Assembly: GCA_964035015.1 (NCBI GenBank)
Contig: OZ036017.1
Coordinates: 4,484,261-4,548,260, forward strand
Direction: 5' to 3'
Source: Corallium rubrum
Lineage: Eukaryota; Cnidaria; Anthozoa; Scleralcyonacea; Coralliidae
DNA: 64,000 nt
Positions 46,901 to 55,909 of the stretch are shown here, piece after piece. Under the pieces are notes generated by a model. That model saw only the letters and a list, made by a program, of their open reading frames with translations. It searched no databases and was not told the origin of the DNA. A program made the position numbers and the translations under genes. Position 1 is the stretch's first letter; each line of letters begins with the position of its first letter.

Positions 46901-48137
46901 GCCAATTAATAAGGAGAAAATAGGATGCAACTTAAAGTAATTCAGACATTCCTTAAGTCACAAACACTCTTATGTAAATGATTAATTTCTAATAAGTCAC
47001 TCATTTTAGTCACTACAGTACAGTACTTACTTTGGCCACGAAAAAATGGTTAATACAACTGTGTTTGCAACTTGAATAGCATGCATCCTATTTAAGTCAC
47101 AACTTATTTTCTCCCATTTAAATGGCCCAAATATAAGCTTTAAAATGATATATTATAGCTCATTAAAGATTTGAAGTTTCAACAGAAAATTTGCAGCATG
47201 AGTAGTAATATAATAGGCAATATACCACACTCCAGCCTGCAACTCAACACTTTTGCTAAATACATAAAACAAAAACATATACTACTCAAATCAGTAGAGC
47301 GAGACATGGACAATTTTTTTATCACTTCCTAAGTGTCAGTTTTATTAACCGTGGATCAATTTCAAAGCAATCACGAGGTGTATTCTCATGTACCACGTGA
47401 TAAACATCCAATTGTTAACCATTGTTAACTCGTAAACAAGCTATCACGTGGTACATAAGAATACACCTCGTGATTGCTTTGAAATTGATCTGCGGTTAAT
47501 AAAACTGACACTTAGGAAGCGATAAAAAAATCGTCCATGTCTCGCTCTACTGATTTGAGTAGTAAACAAACCAAACAACAATACAAGTTCTTACCCAATA
47601 ACTTGAAGCATTTGAATCCTTGAGTTCAGGAAATTTTGCACATGTCAAAACGGCCATTCGTTTATAATCCCCCTGCTGTGGATGACTTGTGAGCCCAAAA
47701 AAGAAAGTGCCAATGTCAGAAATAAGGTGTCTCCTTGCTGACAGAACATTTCCATTTTTAATTGCAGTTTCCACCCGCATTGAAAAACTTTTTGGAAAAG
47801 GCAAAATCACTGGTAGGCCAGCAGTAGATTTCAAAGTGCTTGTTGAAGCACTTGTTGAAGCACTTGTTGAAGCACTTGTTGAAGCGCTTGTTGAAGCGCT
47901 TGTTGAAGCACTGGTTGATAGTGAAGCACTTGTTGATGGTGAATCTGTCAATTGCTCAGCCAAATATGACGTATGAAATTCATCAGGATCTTCCAGTGGA
48001 GGGCATTTCCCAGTTGGTGTTGACACTAATGTTAATGGTGTACTAAAAATATCGAGGCCACTTCCAAATGATGAGCTGGTTTCCATCTCAACAAAATTTA
48101 CCAAATCAATATCATCAACTCTTAATGAATTTTCCAA
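40910..48137 (-). CDS. SAMD3-like protein, 3' exons
   Basis: Four exons join in phase 0 with consensus sites: 48137-47595 (acceptor TTTTATAG; donor TGG|GTAAGA), 46207-45893 (donor AAT|GTAAGT), 44935-44747 (donor GAT|GTGAGT) and 41230-40910 (acceptor TTCCACAG, stop TAA). Together they encode 455 residues. Features are an acidic N-terminal stretch, a Ser/Thr/Ala repeat (TSAS)n, the block LPFPKSFSMRVETAIKNG with RRHLISDI, FPELKDSN..SYW, FFRNQRR, and a C-terminal domain with DLAYALVDVISTYFIFDVSYP. This is the layout of the uncharacterised SAMD3-like family common in sponges, cnidarians and fish. 48137 is an internal exon start (TTG), so the 5' end lies upstream, probably at the SAM exons 55618-55159. 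A piggyBac transposon sits in the last intron. Confidence 0.72.
41847..44499 (-). mobile_element. Complete piggyBac transposon
   Basis: The left end CCCTTTCACCACCAG follows TTAA (41843-41846). The right end, read inward, is CCCTTTCGCCACTGG, followed by TTAT (44500-44503), one mismatch from a TTAA duplication. The 2653-bp element holds one intact transposase and lies in the last intron of the SAMD3-like gene, in the same orientation. Confidence 0.88.
42429..44228 (-). CDS. piggyBac transposase (DDE_Tnp_1_7)
   Basis: The uninterrupted 599-residue frame has an acidic N terminus, then the DDE_Tnp_1_7 core with catalytic aspartates D221 (SIDEAM), D300 (YVDNFYTS) and D434 (GGVDICDQ), spaced as in piggyBac. 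The C terminus has the Cys-rich zinc-binding domain: C543/C546, C571/C574, C579, C587 and H592. Length is typical (about 550-600). The intact frame, intact ends and near-perfect TTAA site suggest a recently active copy. The transposase excises and reinserts the element at TTAA. A domesticated gene is less likely because the terminal repeats are retained. Confidence 0.95.
   Translation of the reverse strand: MSSESESDYSEDDSPSSDELSEFGDEFINELFASDDDEEDFEGFPFALPENLTWDNRRYNVNIAPFLLQRGPTKDLPDSGKAIDFFSLYFDEEFIGKIVEFTNKNAEVKEASDWSPVTAEELKAFLAIMIISNDMVVVPRDERYFLSARETKLFHITGIRQVLQSRKRFFRLKSYIFFCDPMHERTDEEKKDPLYEVRGVYRHLVQKFKEFYNCGREISIDEAMIPFKGKLSIKVRMPDKPVKFGVKFFELCDAKNGYCKNFSMYAGKDDRDAGNLGKTGRVVMNLVEDLHHTNHHLYVDNFYTSPILFLLLKERGILAAGTARQRKGYPKDKLKNVSLKKRGEVTWLAEANHQMTAIRWKDKKDVYLLSTIHSPPDVPDWVGQDEVSGSESDDEREDDDIVHRRVKVRGEWISKKVYRPRIVKSYNQFMGGVDICDQMTILNKSKKQRRWYLRVFLKIVLLSIHNAYILEGYKSPHSVEGRRKRDILSFKEELCIQLVGNYPQSRKSAASNKRRRSGAVEPERLGNVGVHFPFKGEGNNHRCAVCDRRHFLSKKRNPAQPTPRHKTSFKCSQCDVYLCIGSGGENCFYDFHTKVEYWV
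45188..45712. mobile_element. Intronic MITE, 130-bp inverted ends
   Basis: The left arm starts TTGGCAATAAAAATTAAGTT; the right arm is its complement, ending ACTGCCAATAA. Arms pair through TTTTTCCTTATCTGTTTTGG / CCAAAACAAATATGG and the CAATGTGCTGTCC / GGCGTACAGCACACTG region. It lies between exons 45893 and 44935 of the SAMD3-like gene. Confidence 0.8.
47281..47562. mobile_element. Foldback MITE beside a splice donor
   Basis: Arms of ~120 bp (TACTACTCAAATCAGTAGAG and complement, through CACGAGGTGTATTCT) flank a ~40-bp loop. The right end lies 32 bp from the 47595 exon boundary in the intron. Confidence 0.85.
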
Positions 48138-48337
48138 CTATAAAATATTGAGGCAGGAATGGATTAATCAATGAATATCTTAAAATTCTTTTCAAAAAAA
48201 TTCTTTGAAACTTTTCATGAGTGTACAGTATTTCTCATGGCAACAACAATGTACAGGTTCAATTGATTTAGTATTTAGAAATGTTTGAAGAAATAATCAG
48301 CTTCCCAGAGTTCCCGAGACAGCTCATAATATATAGG

Positions 48338-48620
48338 TCACTGGTCTGCTCCAGTGAGCCCTATATATAACTGGAGTGATATCTGCTGGTCATGCACCAG
48401 GCAAAGACTGAAGTCAAACATGGCAGACATATATGTGTAAAGTACGTATAGTTCCATGCTATATACAGGGTCTTTTGACTAGATCAGACTTGACTAGATG
48501 TGTAGAAGACTGGAACTATATGTACTTCAGGCCCATAAGGATGGTGGGCTGTGGGAACAAGAATGCCACAAAGATACCACTCCAGTTATATATAGAGCTC
48601 ACTGGCCTGGTCAACCAGAA
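48338..48620. mobile_element. MITE-like inverted repeat
   Basis: CTGGTCTGCTCCAGTGAGCC...ATATATAACTGGAGTGATATC pairs with GATACCACTCCAGTTATATA...GAGCTCACTGGCCTGGTC. It lies just downstream of the kinase stop and upstream of exon 48137. Confidence 0.65.
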
Positions 48621-48915
48621 ATACATGTAAGCTGAAATACAAATCATGGAAAATAGATTGTTGTATTAAAACATATGCAAAATACTCATTTTGAATCAAG
48701 AATGAGAATCTCAAAAATTGCTTTTACTGTTTATAAGGGTCTGTTAATTCCTTACTTTACAGCAAATTTATATTTATGGAATAAAATTTTATTTTTATAA
48801 TACACATGTAATTACAACGATCTATATAGGTATCTTACATTCATGCATAAACAATCGAGGTTGCCCCTAAATTATAATATCTACTGTAAGAGATGGACTG
48901 AAGTAACCATGTTCC

Positions 48916-49983
48916 TTATACACCCAATCTTTGCTCAACTTCTATTCTTTCAATGAAATCAGCTAATTTAAATCTCATATCTGGATTAGATCTAGTACAT
49001 AGCTTAGCAACTTGTTTTAGTCTCTCATTCCCAAAGGACTTGGCTACATTGTAAAAAACTAACCCCAGAGAAAAAATGTCGCTCTTAACAGACTGTGGAG
49101 CATGACCCTCTATAACTTCTGGTGCAATATGGCTATGGTATTTATAATACTTCTGCTTTTCAATTGAAGTAAGATTATATAGTTTGCCTTCATTAGTGGC
49201 TGTTGATTTTCCAAAATCATTTAGAACAACATGTACATTCTCATTTGCTGGCTTAGATAAATCATTCGTCAACAACAGATTGTCATTCTTAATATCATTA
49301 TGTAAATACCCATTCTTGTGCAAGTAGTCAAGTGCACTAGAACTTTCTAGCATTAAAAGAAACCAGGGGAAGGACGAACATTCTTGTTTTACCAGAGCAT
49401 CTTCAATTGTAAATGATCTTCCTCCAATCCCACAAAACCGAGAAACCAAACAGTAGGGTAACCTTTTGGTACATATTCCAAATAAATAAGGTAAACTATT
49501 ATGTGAGAGCTTAGACATAATTGTGGCTTCTTTGACAACTTCTCGTTCTGAACTGTCAGTAAACTCCTTTACTGCAACACAGTATCCATGAAACTGGCGA
49601 AGCTCCACACTACCAAAAGTTTCTTTTCCAAGGAAAGAGTCATCCTTAAACTTGGAAAGTAGTAATGGATCAATCTGGTGCAATTCTAAATTGTCATGAT
49701 GGCAGACCTGCTTCTGTGAGTAATCACATCTAGCCTGAGTTTTTAATTTTTGCTGTTGAGATAAGCACAACTTCTTAAGGGATTCAAAGTGAGCAGATAT
49801 TTCTTTACTCTGCTTTATTTGGCACTTTAATTCACATCTTATTTCTGCATCACTCTCTTGATACTGACTAAGTTTTTCTTTCCTCTTTCTATCTCGACGG
49901 TTTTTTCTCATTTTTCTCTTTTCAGTTCCAGTGTTTTCTCTGGAATAGCACTTCCTTTTTGCAGAAATTGCTGATATAGCAGG
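48916..49983 (-). CDS. Protein kinase domain, terminal exon
   Basis: An open exon of 355 codons starts at 49983 after the acceptor TTAAATTTCTAG, where an in-frame stop rules out read-through. An internal ATG at 49911 gives 331 residues. Numbered from that Met, there is a basic coiled-coil-like N terminus (1-75), a Gly-rich loop LGKETFGSV (94-102), VAVK Lys115, a catalytic loop HNDIKNDN with Asp206, NDFG with Asp232, APE (263-265), and SDIFSLGLVFY. HND replaces the usual HRD, so it may be a non-RD kinase active without loop phosphorylation. The substrate is unknown. A 5' exon in phase 0 is required; the tandem array upstream offers candidates. Confidence 0.82.
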   Translation of the reverse strand, partial: PAISAISAKRKCYSRENTGTEKRKMRKNRRDRKRKEKLSQYQESDAEIRCELKCQIKQSKEISAHFESLKKLCLSQQQKLKTQARCDYSQKQVCHHDNLELHQIDPLLLSKFKDDSFLGKETFGSVELRQFHGYCVAVKEFTDSSEREVVKEATIMSKLSHNSLPYLFGICTKRLPYCLVSRFCGIGGRSFTIEDALVKQECSSFPWFLLMLESSSALDYLHKNGYLHNDIKNDNLLLTNDLSKPANENVHVVLNDFGKSTATNEGKLYNLTSIEKQKYYKYHSHIAPEVIEGHAPQSVKSDIFSLGLVFYNVAKSFGNERLKQVAKLCTRSNPDMRFKLADFIERIEVEQRLGV

Positions 49984-50051
49984 CTAGAAATTTAATAGAA
50001 AAGGATTTTAGAACTTTATTGTATAATAGTTATTTCTTAACCTTTTTTACG

Positions 50052-53000
50052 TGGTTCTTTAAAAACAATTAAATGCTGACTCAGAGACAATTGTCCACGG
50101 CAGCTAAGAGATGTGCCATCTCGCATTAACATTGATTATGCAGAAATAAGTTAATTTATTTGCTTGATTTTAAAACAAACACCATGTAAGGTTGTGATGA
50201 ATCTGATCAGTTAGAACCAAAACATAATTTTGAATTACAATCATGCCAGAAGTGTCTGATATAAGTAAAAATTCAATAAATGCTGCCTTTGATCTGAGTT
50301 GTGCATGGTAAAAAAGTATGCACATTAAAATAATATATTTAAATTTCTTAAATAAATCATCTCTTTTGATAGTTGCACAATAACAAACAACTAAGGACAC
50401 AAATCACTGCACAATGCTGTTACCTGTATCAAATGTGTCATTTGTCCAGGGCGGCTAAGAGATGTGCCATCTCGCCTTAACATTGATTATGCAGAAATAA
50501 GTTAACTTATTTGCATGATTTTAAAACAAACACCACGCAAGGTTGTGATGAATCTGATCGGTTAGAACCAAAATATAATTTTAAATTACAATCATGCCAG
50601 AAGTGTCTGATATAAGTAAAAATTAAATATAAATGCTGCCTTTGATCTGAGTTGTGCATGGTAAAAAGTATGCACATTAAAATAATATATTTAAATTTCT
50701 TAACTAAATCATCTCTTTTGATAGTTGCACAATAACAAACAACTAAGGACACAAATCACTGCACAATGCTGTTACCTGTATCAAATGTGTCATTTGTCCA
50801 GGGCGGCTAAGAGATGTGCCATCTCGCCTTAACATTGATTATGCAGAAATAAGTTAACTTATTTGCTTGATTTTAAAACAAACACCACGCAAGGTTGTGA
50901 TGAATCTGATCGGTTAGAACCAAAATATAATTTTAAATTACAATCATGCCAGAAGTGTCTGATATAAGTAAAAATTAAATAAATGCTGCCTTTGACCTGA
51001 GTTGTGCATGGTAAAAAGTATGCACATTAAAATAATATATTTAAATTTCTTAAATAAATCATCTCTTTTGATAGTTGCACAATAACAAACAAGGACACAA
51101 ATCACTGCACAATGCTGTTACCTGTATCAAATGTGTCATTTGTCCAGGGCGGCTAAGAGATGTGCCATCTCGCCTTAACATTGATTATGCAGAAATAAGT
51201 TAACTTATTTGCTTGATTTTAAAACAAACACCACGTAAGGTTGAGATGAATCTGATCGGTTAGAACCAAAATATAATTTTGAATTACAATCATGCCAGAA
51301 GTGTCTGATATAAGTAAAAATTAAATATAAATGCTGCCTTTGATCTGAGTTGTGCATGGTAAAAAGTATGCACATTAAAATAATATATTTAAATTTCTTA
51401 AATAAATCATCTCTTTTGATAGTTGCACAATAACAAACAACTAAGGACACAAATCACTGCACAATGCTGTTACCTGTATCAAATGTGTCATTTGTCCAGG
51501 GCGGCTAAGAGATGTGCCATCTCGCCTTAACATTGATTATGCAGAAATAAGTTAACTTATTTGCTTGATTTTAAAACAAACACCACGTAAGGTTGAGATG
51601 AATCTGATCGGTTAGAACCAAAATATAATTTTGAATTACAATCATGCCAGAAGTGTCTGATATAAGTAAAAATTAAATATAAATGCTGCCTTTGATCTGA
51701 GTTGTGCATGGTAAAAAGTATGCACATTAAAATAATATATTTAAATTTCTTAAATAAATCATCTCTTTTGATAGTTGCACAATAACAAACAACTAAGGAC
51801 ACAAATCACTGCACAATGCTGTTACCTGTATCAAATGTGTCATTTGTCCAGGGCGGCTAAGAGATGTGCCATCTCGCCTTAACATTGATTATGCAGAAAT
51901 AAGTTAACTTATTTGCTTGATTTTAAAACAAACACCACGTAAGGTTGAGATGAATCTGATCGGTTAGAACCAAAATATAATTTTGAATTACAATCATGCC
52001 AGAAGTGTCTGATATAAGTAAAAATTAAATATAAATGCTGCCTTTGATCTGAGTTGTGCATGGTAAAAAGTATGCACATTAAAATAATATATTTAAATTT
52101 CTTAAATAAATCATCTCTTTTGATAGTTGCACAATAACAAACAACTAAGGACACAAATCACTGCACAATGCTGTTACCTGTATCAAATGTGTCATTTGTC
52201 CAGGGCGGCTAAGAGATGTGCCATCTCGCCTTAACATTGATTATGCAGAAATAAGTTAACTTATTTGCTTGATTTTAAAACAAACACCACGTAAGGTTGA
52301 GATGAATCTGATCGGTTAGAACCAAAATATGATTTTGAATTACAATCATGCCAGAAGTGTCTGATATAAGTAAAAATTAAATATAAATGCTGCCTTTGAT
52401 CTGAGTTGTGCATGGTAAAAAGTATGCACATTAAAATAATATATTTAAATTTCTTAGATAAATCATCTCTTTTGATAGTTGCACAATAACAAACAACTAA
52501 GGACACAAATCACTGCACAATGCTGTTACCTGTATCAAATGTGTCATTTGTCCAGGGCGGCTAAGAGATGTGCCATCTCGCCTTAACATTGATTATGCAG
52601 AAATAAGTTAACTTATTTGCTTGATTTTAAAACAAACACCACGTAAGGTTGAGATGAATCTGATCGGTTAGAACCAAAATATAATTTTGAATTACAATCA
52701 TGCCAGAAGTGTCTGATATAAGTAAAAATTAAATATAAATGCTGCCTTTGATCTGAGTTGTGCATGGTAAAAAGTATGCACATTAAAATAATATATTTAA
52801 ATTTCTTAAATAAATCATCTCTTTTGATAGTTGCACAATAACAAACAACTAAGGACACAAATCACTGCACAATGCTGTTACCTGTATCAAATGTGTCATT
52901 TGTCCAGGGCGGCTAAGAGATGTGCCATCTCGCCTTAACATTGATTATGCAGAAATAAGTTAACTTATTTGCTTGATTTTAAAACAAACACCACGTAAGG

Positions 53001-53648
53001 TTGAGATGAATCTGATCGGTTAGAACCAAAATATAATTTTGAATTACAATCATGCCAGAAGTGTCTGATATAAGTAAAAATTAAATAAATGCTGCCTTTG
53101 ATCTGAGTTGTGCATGGTAAAAAGTATGCACATTAAAATAATATATTTAAATTTCTTAAATAAATCATCTCTTTTGATAATTGCACAATAACAAACAAGG
53201 ACACAAATCACTGCACAATGCTGTTACCTGTATCAAATGTGTCATTTGTCCAGGGCGGCTAAGAGATGTGCCATCTCGCCTTAACATTGATTATGCAGAA
53301 ATAAGTTAACTTATTTGCTTGATTTTAAAACAAACACCACGTAAGGTTGAGATGAATCTGATCGGTTAGAACCAAAATATAATTTTGAATTACAATCATG
53401 CCAGAAGTGTCTGATATAAGTAAAAATTAAATATAAATGCTGCCTTTGATCTGAGTTGTGCATGGTAAAAAGTATGCACATTAAAATAATATATTTAAAT
53501 TTCTTAAATAAATCATCTCTTTTGATAGTTGCACAATAACAAACAACTAAGGACACAAATCACTGCACAATGCTGTTACCTGTATCAAATGTGTCATTTG
53601 TCCAGGGCGGCTAAGAGATGTGCCATCTCGCCTTAACATTGATTATGC
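50052..53648. repeat. 11-copy ~352-bp tandem array carrying a candidate exon
   Basis: The landmark GATGTGCCATCTCGC recurs 11 times between about 50110 and 53625 at 348-352 bp spacing. Units are nearly identical except the one nearest the kinase. On the minus strand, 10 units contain an ATG-initiated 20-codon frame (MLRRDGTSLSRPGQMTHLIQ) ending exactly at CAG|GTAACA, a donor in the phase needed by the kinase exon at 49983. The 81-codon frame repeated in most units starts at GTG and is probably incidental. Confidence 0.8.
53560..53640 (-). CDS. Candidate 5' coding exon of the kinase gene (one of 10 repeats)
   Basis: The outermost unit of the array has ATG TTA AGG CGA GAT, open for 60 nt to CAG|GTAACA. 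Joined in phase 0 to 49983 it gives an uninterrupted kinase protein. No promoter is identified. Translation conservation cannot be judged because the units are almost identical. This is inference only. Confidence 0.3.
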
Positions 53649-53649
53649 T

Positions 53650-55158
53650 GGGGGTGCTGTCGCTTGATCCAACAATCTCGTCGAAGCAAGTTTGAAAGCG
53701 TTTCACAAATCTTTTGACAGACTAGAGTTCCAAAGTTCCGGTTCATGAAAAGCGTCGTTCATGAAAGGCTTTACAGTACCGGTATTTGAGACATGCACTG
53801 ATTATTTTGCCGATTCAAAATAATTAATCGGCTTTGCCGATTAGTTCCCGATTAATCGGTTCATCTCTAGGAAACACGTTGAACGTTTCTTTATAACATT
53901 ATAATATAAACTATATTATATACAGTAAGTAACGAAAAGAATAACTAACCTTATTCCTGACTAGCCAAAAGAGGATAGGCAAAACTTGGCTTCTTCTTCA
54001 CTCGAGCCTCGACTTCAAACGGGTCGAACGCGCGTAATTTATACAATGGCGACTTTGTTTTCAAAACGAACGCATGGCAAAAGACCCGAATTCTTTAATA
54101 TCAAATGCGCAAAGGTCCTCACTTGCCTCCTACGAGCGTCAGTACGGCTTCTTGAATTTTAAAGGCTTCCCGAAAATTGCTTAAATGTATTAATATGATA
54201 GACAATAACAACACATGGCGACGAAACTAAAAACTTACCGCGACCACATCCAACCTCGTACCCAGGGTCTTATCTGCTTTCAAAATGGCGAGATGAGAAG
54301 ACCCTGGCAAAGGCTGGTCACGTGATTCCAAAATACTCCAAGATTCTTGGAGTATTTGGTCACGTGGATAATTTGAGCTTCGCCCGTCCTGGGGGGAGCG
54401 GTTGATTCGGTTCTTTTATAAACGTAGAAGGTTGCTGCAAGTCCTGTAATGCTAAATTCGAGTGGTAAATTAGATCTATTTCAAAATTTACGACATTTGC
54501 TGGATATTTCATATTTGTTGCCGTCAATCGTCAGAAACTCAGAAAGAAAGGCGAAGGCGACGAACGATCATAAACAGTTAAACAGAAACCCGCTTTCAAT
54601 AGAACTACTGCGGTACAGGTACTGCTACATTTACATACACTTAAAATATTCGAATGCTGTTGATTGTTGGAAGTTTATTTACTGTCCAGTATAGCACATT
54701 TATGTTTCTTGTCCACACGTTTGGGATTTGTGGAAATTTAATTGTTGTGTCTGTCGATTTGATATTCAAATGGTATATTCGAATCTGCTGTCCTCGTTGA
54801 CTTTGACTTTGAGGTTGTACTTTAATACAAATATTCGATCAACTACCATACTACGATCGACGAACATATTATAGATCAGCACTGAAGATTTTGACTTTGT
54901 ATATTTCTAAACTTTTTAAATTAGATTCGGAAAGTCCAGAAACCGAAATATTAAACACTTCTGCTTGCATAATAAAGCAAATATGTTGTAGTGTAGACGC
55001 TTCTTACTAACTGATTTGATAAATTTGTTAAGATAATGTCTTGTTATTTGTACGGTTTGGTTATTCTTGAGTTCCCATGAAATAGTTCGCTGAATAGGCC
55101 AACTATACTCTGTTCATCAGTGACTGTGCCGCGCCCCCCGGTGCAGTGTGAGTCATCA
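53650..55158. other. Intergenic or intronic stretch with inverted CCTCGTACCCAGGGTCTT repeats
   Basis: About 90 bp at 54242-54335 containing ACCTCGTACCCAGGGTCTT and GAAGACCCTGGC recurs inverted at 55180-55250. This is a common dispersed repeat. On the minus strand a strong donor GTCGCG|GTAAGT at about 54238 suggests a non-coding first exon here. The stretch 53990-54050 could hold another 5' exon. Neither is proven. Confidence 0.4.
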
Positions 55159-55618
55159 TCAAAATATTCCAAAATTATTGGTGTCACGTGACCAGCCTTT
55201 GCCAGGGTCTTCTCTCCGCCCCGCCATTTTCAGAAGGCCCTGGGTACGAGGTTGGACCACATCACGATCATCGTCTCTTTCTTCGGCAGGACTTTTGAGG
55301 ACAGGATTTTTGAGCACAGTAGTTTTCACGCTGTTAACTGCACGTTTTAGTAGCAGACGGTGGCCAGACTTTGGAAATACGGTCACGAACTCGGTTTGGT
55401 CTTCGAACAAGCAGACCAGTGTTGTTCCGTCAATACAGTTCTCTGTAAATGAAAATATAAAAGGCATTACAGTAATTTATAAATATGAAGCAAAGCTATA
55501 GTCTTGAAATCTGAAGCCAGCCTTACATACCTCTCAATGAATCGCAAATGTCTTGCGGAACCTGTTTGGTTTTCAAAAAGTCCACTAGTTCTGAAGTATT
55601 CATATCCTTACAGTCCAT
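55159..55618 (-). CDS. SAM-like domain exons, 5' end of SAMD3-like gene
   Basis: Exon 1, 55618-55531, starts at ATG and encodes MDCKDMNTSELVDFLKTKQV then PQDICDSLR, ending AGAG|GTATGT. Exon 2 starts at 55442 after TTTACAG and continues ENCIDGTTLVCLFE...FPKSGHRLLLKRAV. This is the SAM-type opening (xVxxFL, I-DG-xLxxL, GxRxxLxR) of SAMD3-like proteins. Exon 2 is open to a stop at 55159, but phase-0 donors at GAT|GTGGTC (about 55270) would allow splicing to 48137 or the kinase exon. From about 55255 to 55180 the frame runs through a dispersed repeat, so the true end is probably the donor. It is divergently transcribed from the gene at 55910. Confidence 0.6.
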
Positions 55619-55909
55619 TGCAGATAGAAAAATATAAAATCACAGAGGAAAAAGCGCAGACAACTTCACACGAGCAACAGCAGTGTCAAAAGAGAATCAA
55701 CGGATTCCACGCTGACCAGACAATGTCAGGGTCAAGCTCGAATTCGAGATAATCATTGGTTATCAGCTGACCACATGATCATGATGTCATAAATTTGAAT
55801 TCAATGCGTCGTGAGTGGTCGTGACGCGTAACCTGCTTTAACCCGAAAACTCTTTTCGGGCTAAATTCTTTTCGGGCTGCGAACAGACCACTTGGCGAGT
55901 TGGCGGTAA
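55619..55909. promoter_or_regulatory. Shared head-to-head promoter interval
   Basis: Only 291 bp separate the start codons of divergent genes at 55618 (minus) and 55910 (plus). The interval contains the inverted phrase CCCGAAAACTCTTTTCGGG, followed by a second TTCTTTTCGGGC, and TGACCACATGATCATGATGTCA. No TATA box is evident near 55910. Confidence 0.5.

Noticed and set aside
47689..47976. Plus-strand Leu/Val/Glu-Ala repeat frame
   Set aside because: It is the antisense shadow of the (TSAS)n coding repeat in exon 48137-47595.
50170..53556. Family of nine 76-81 residue proteins (SLVVCYCATIKRDD)
   Set aside because: They start at GTG and are nearly identical only because the units are; two units break the frame by a small deletion, and no domain or splice support is seen.
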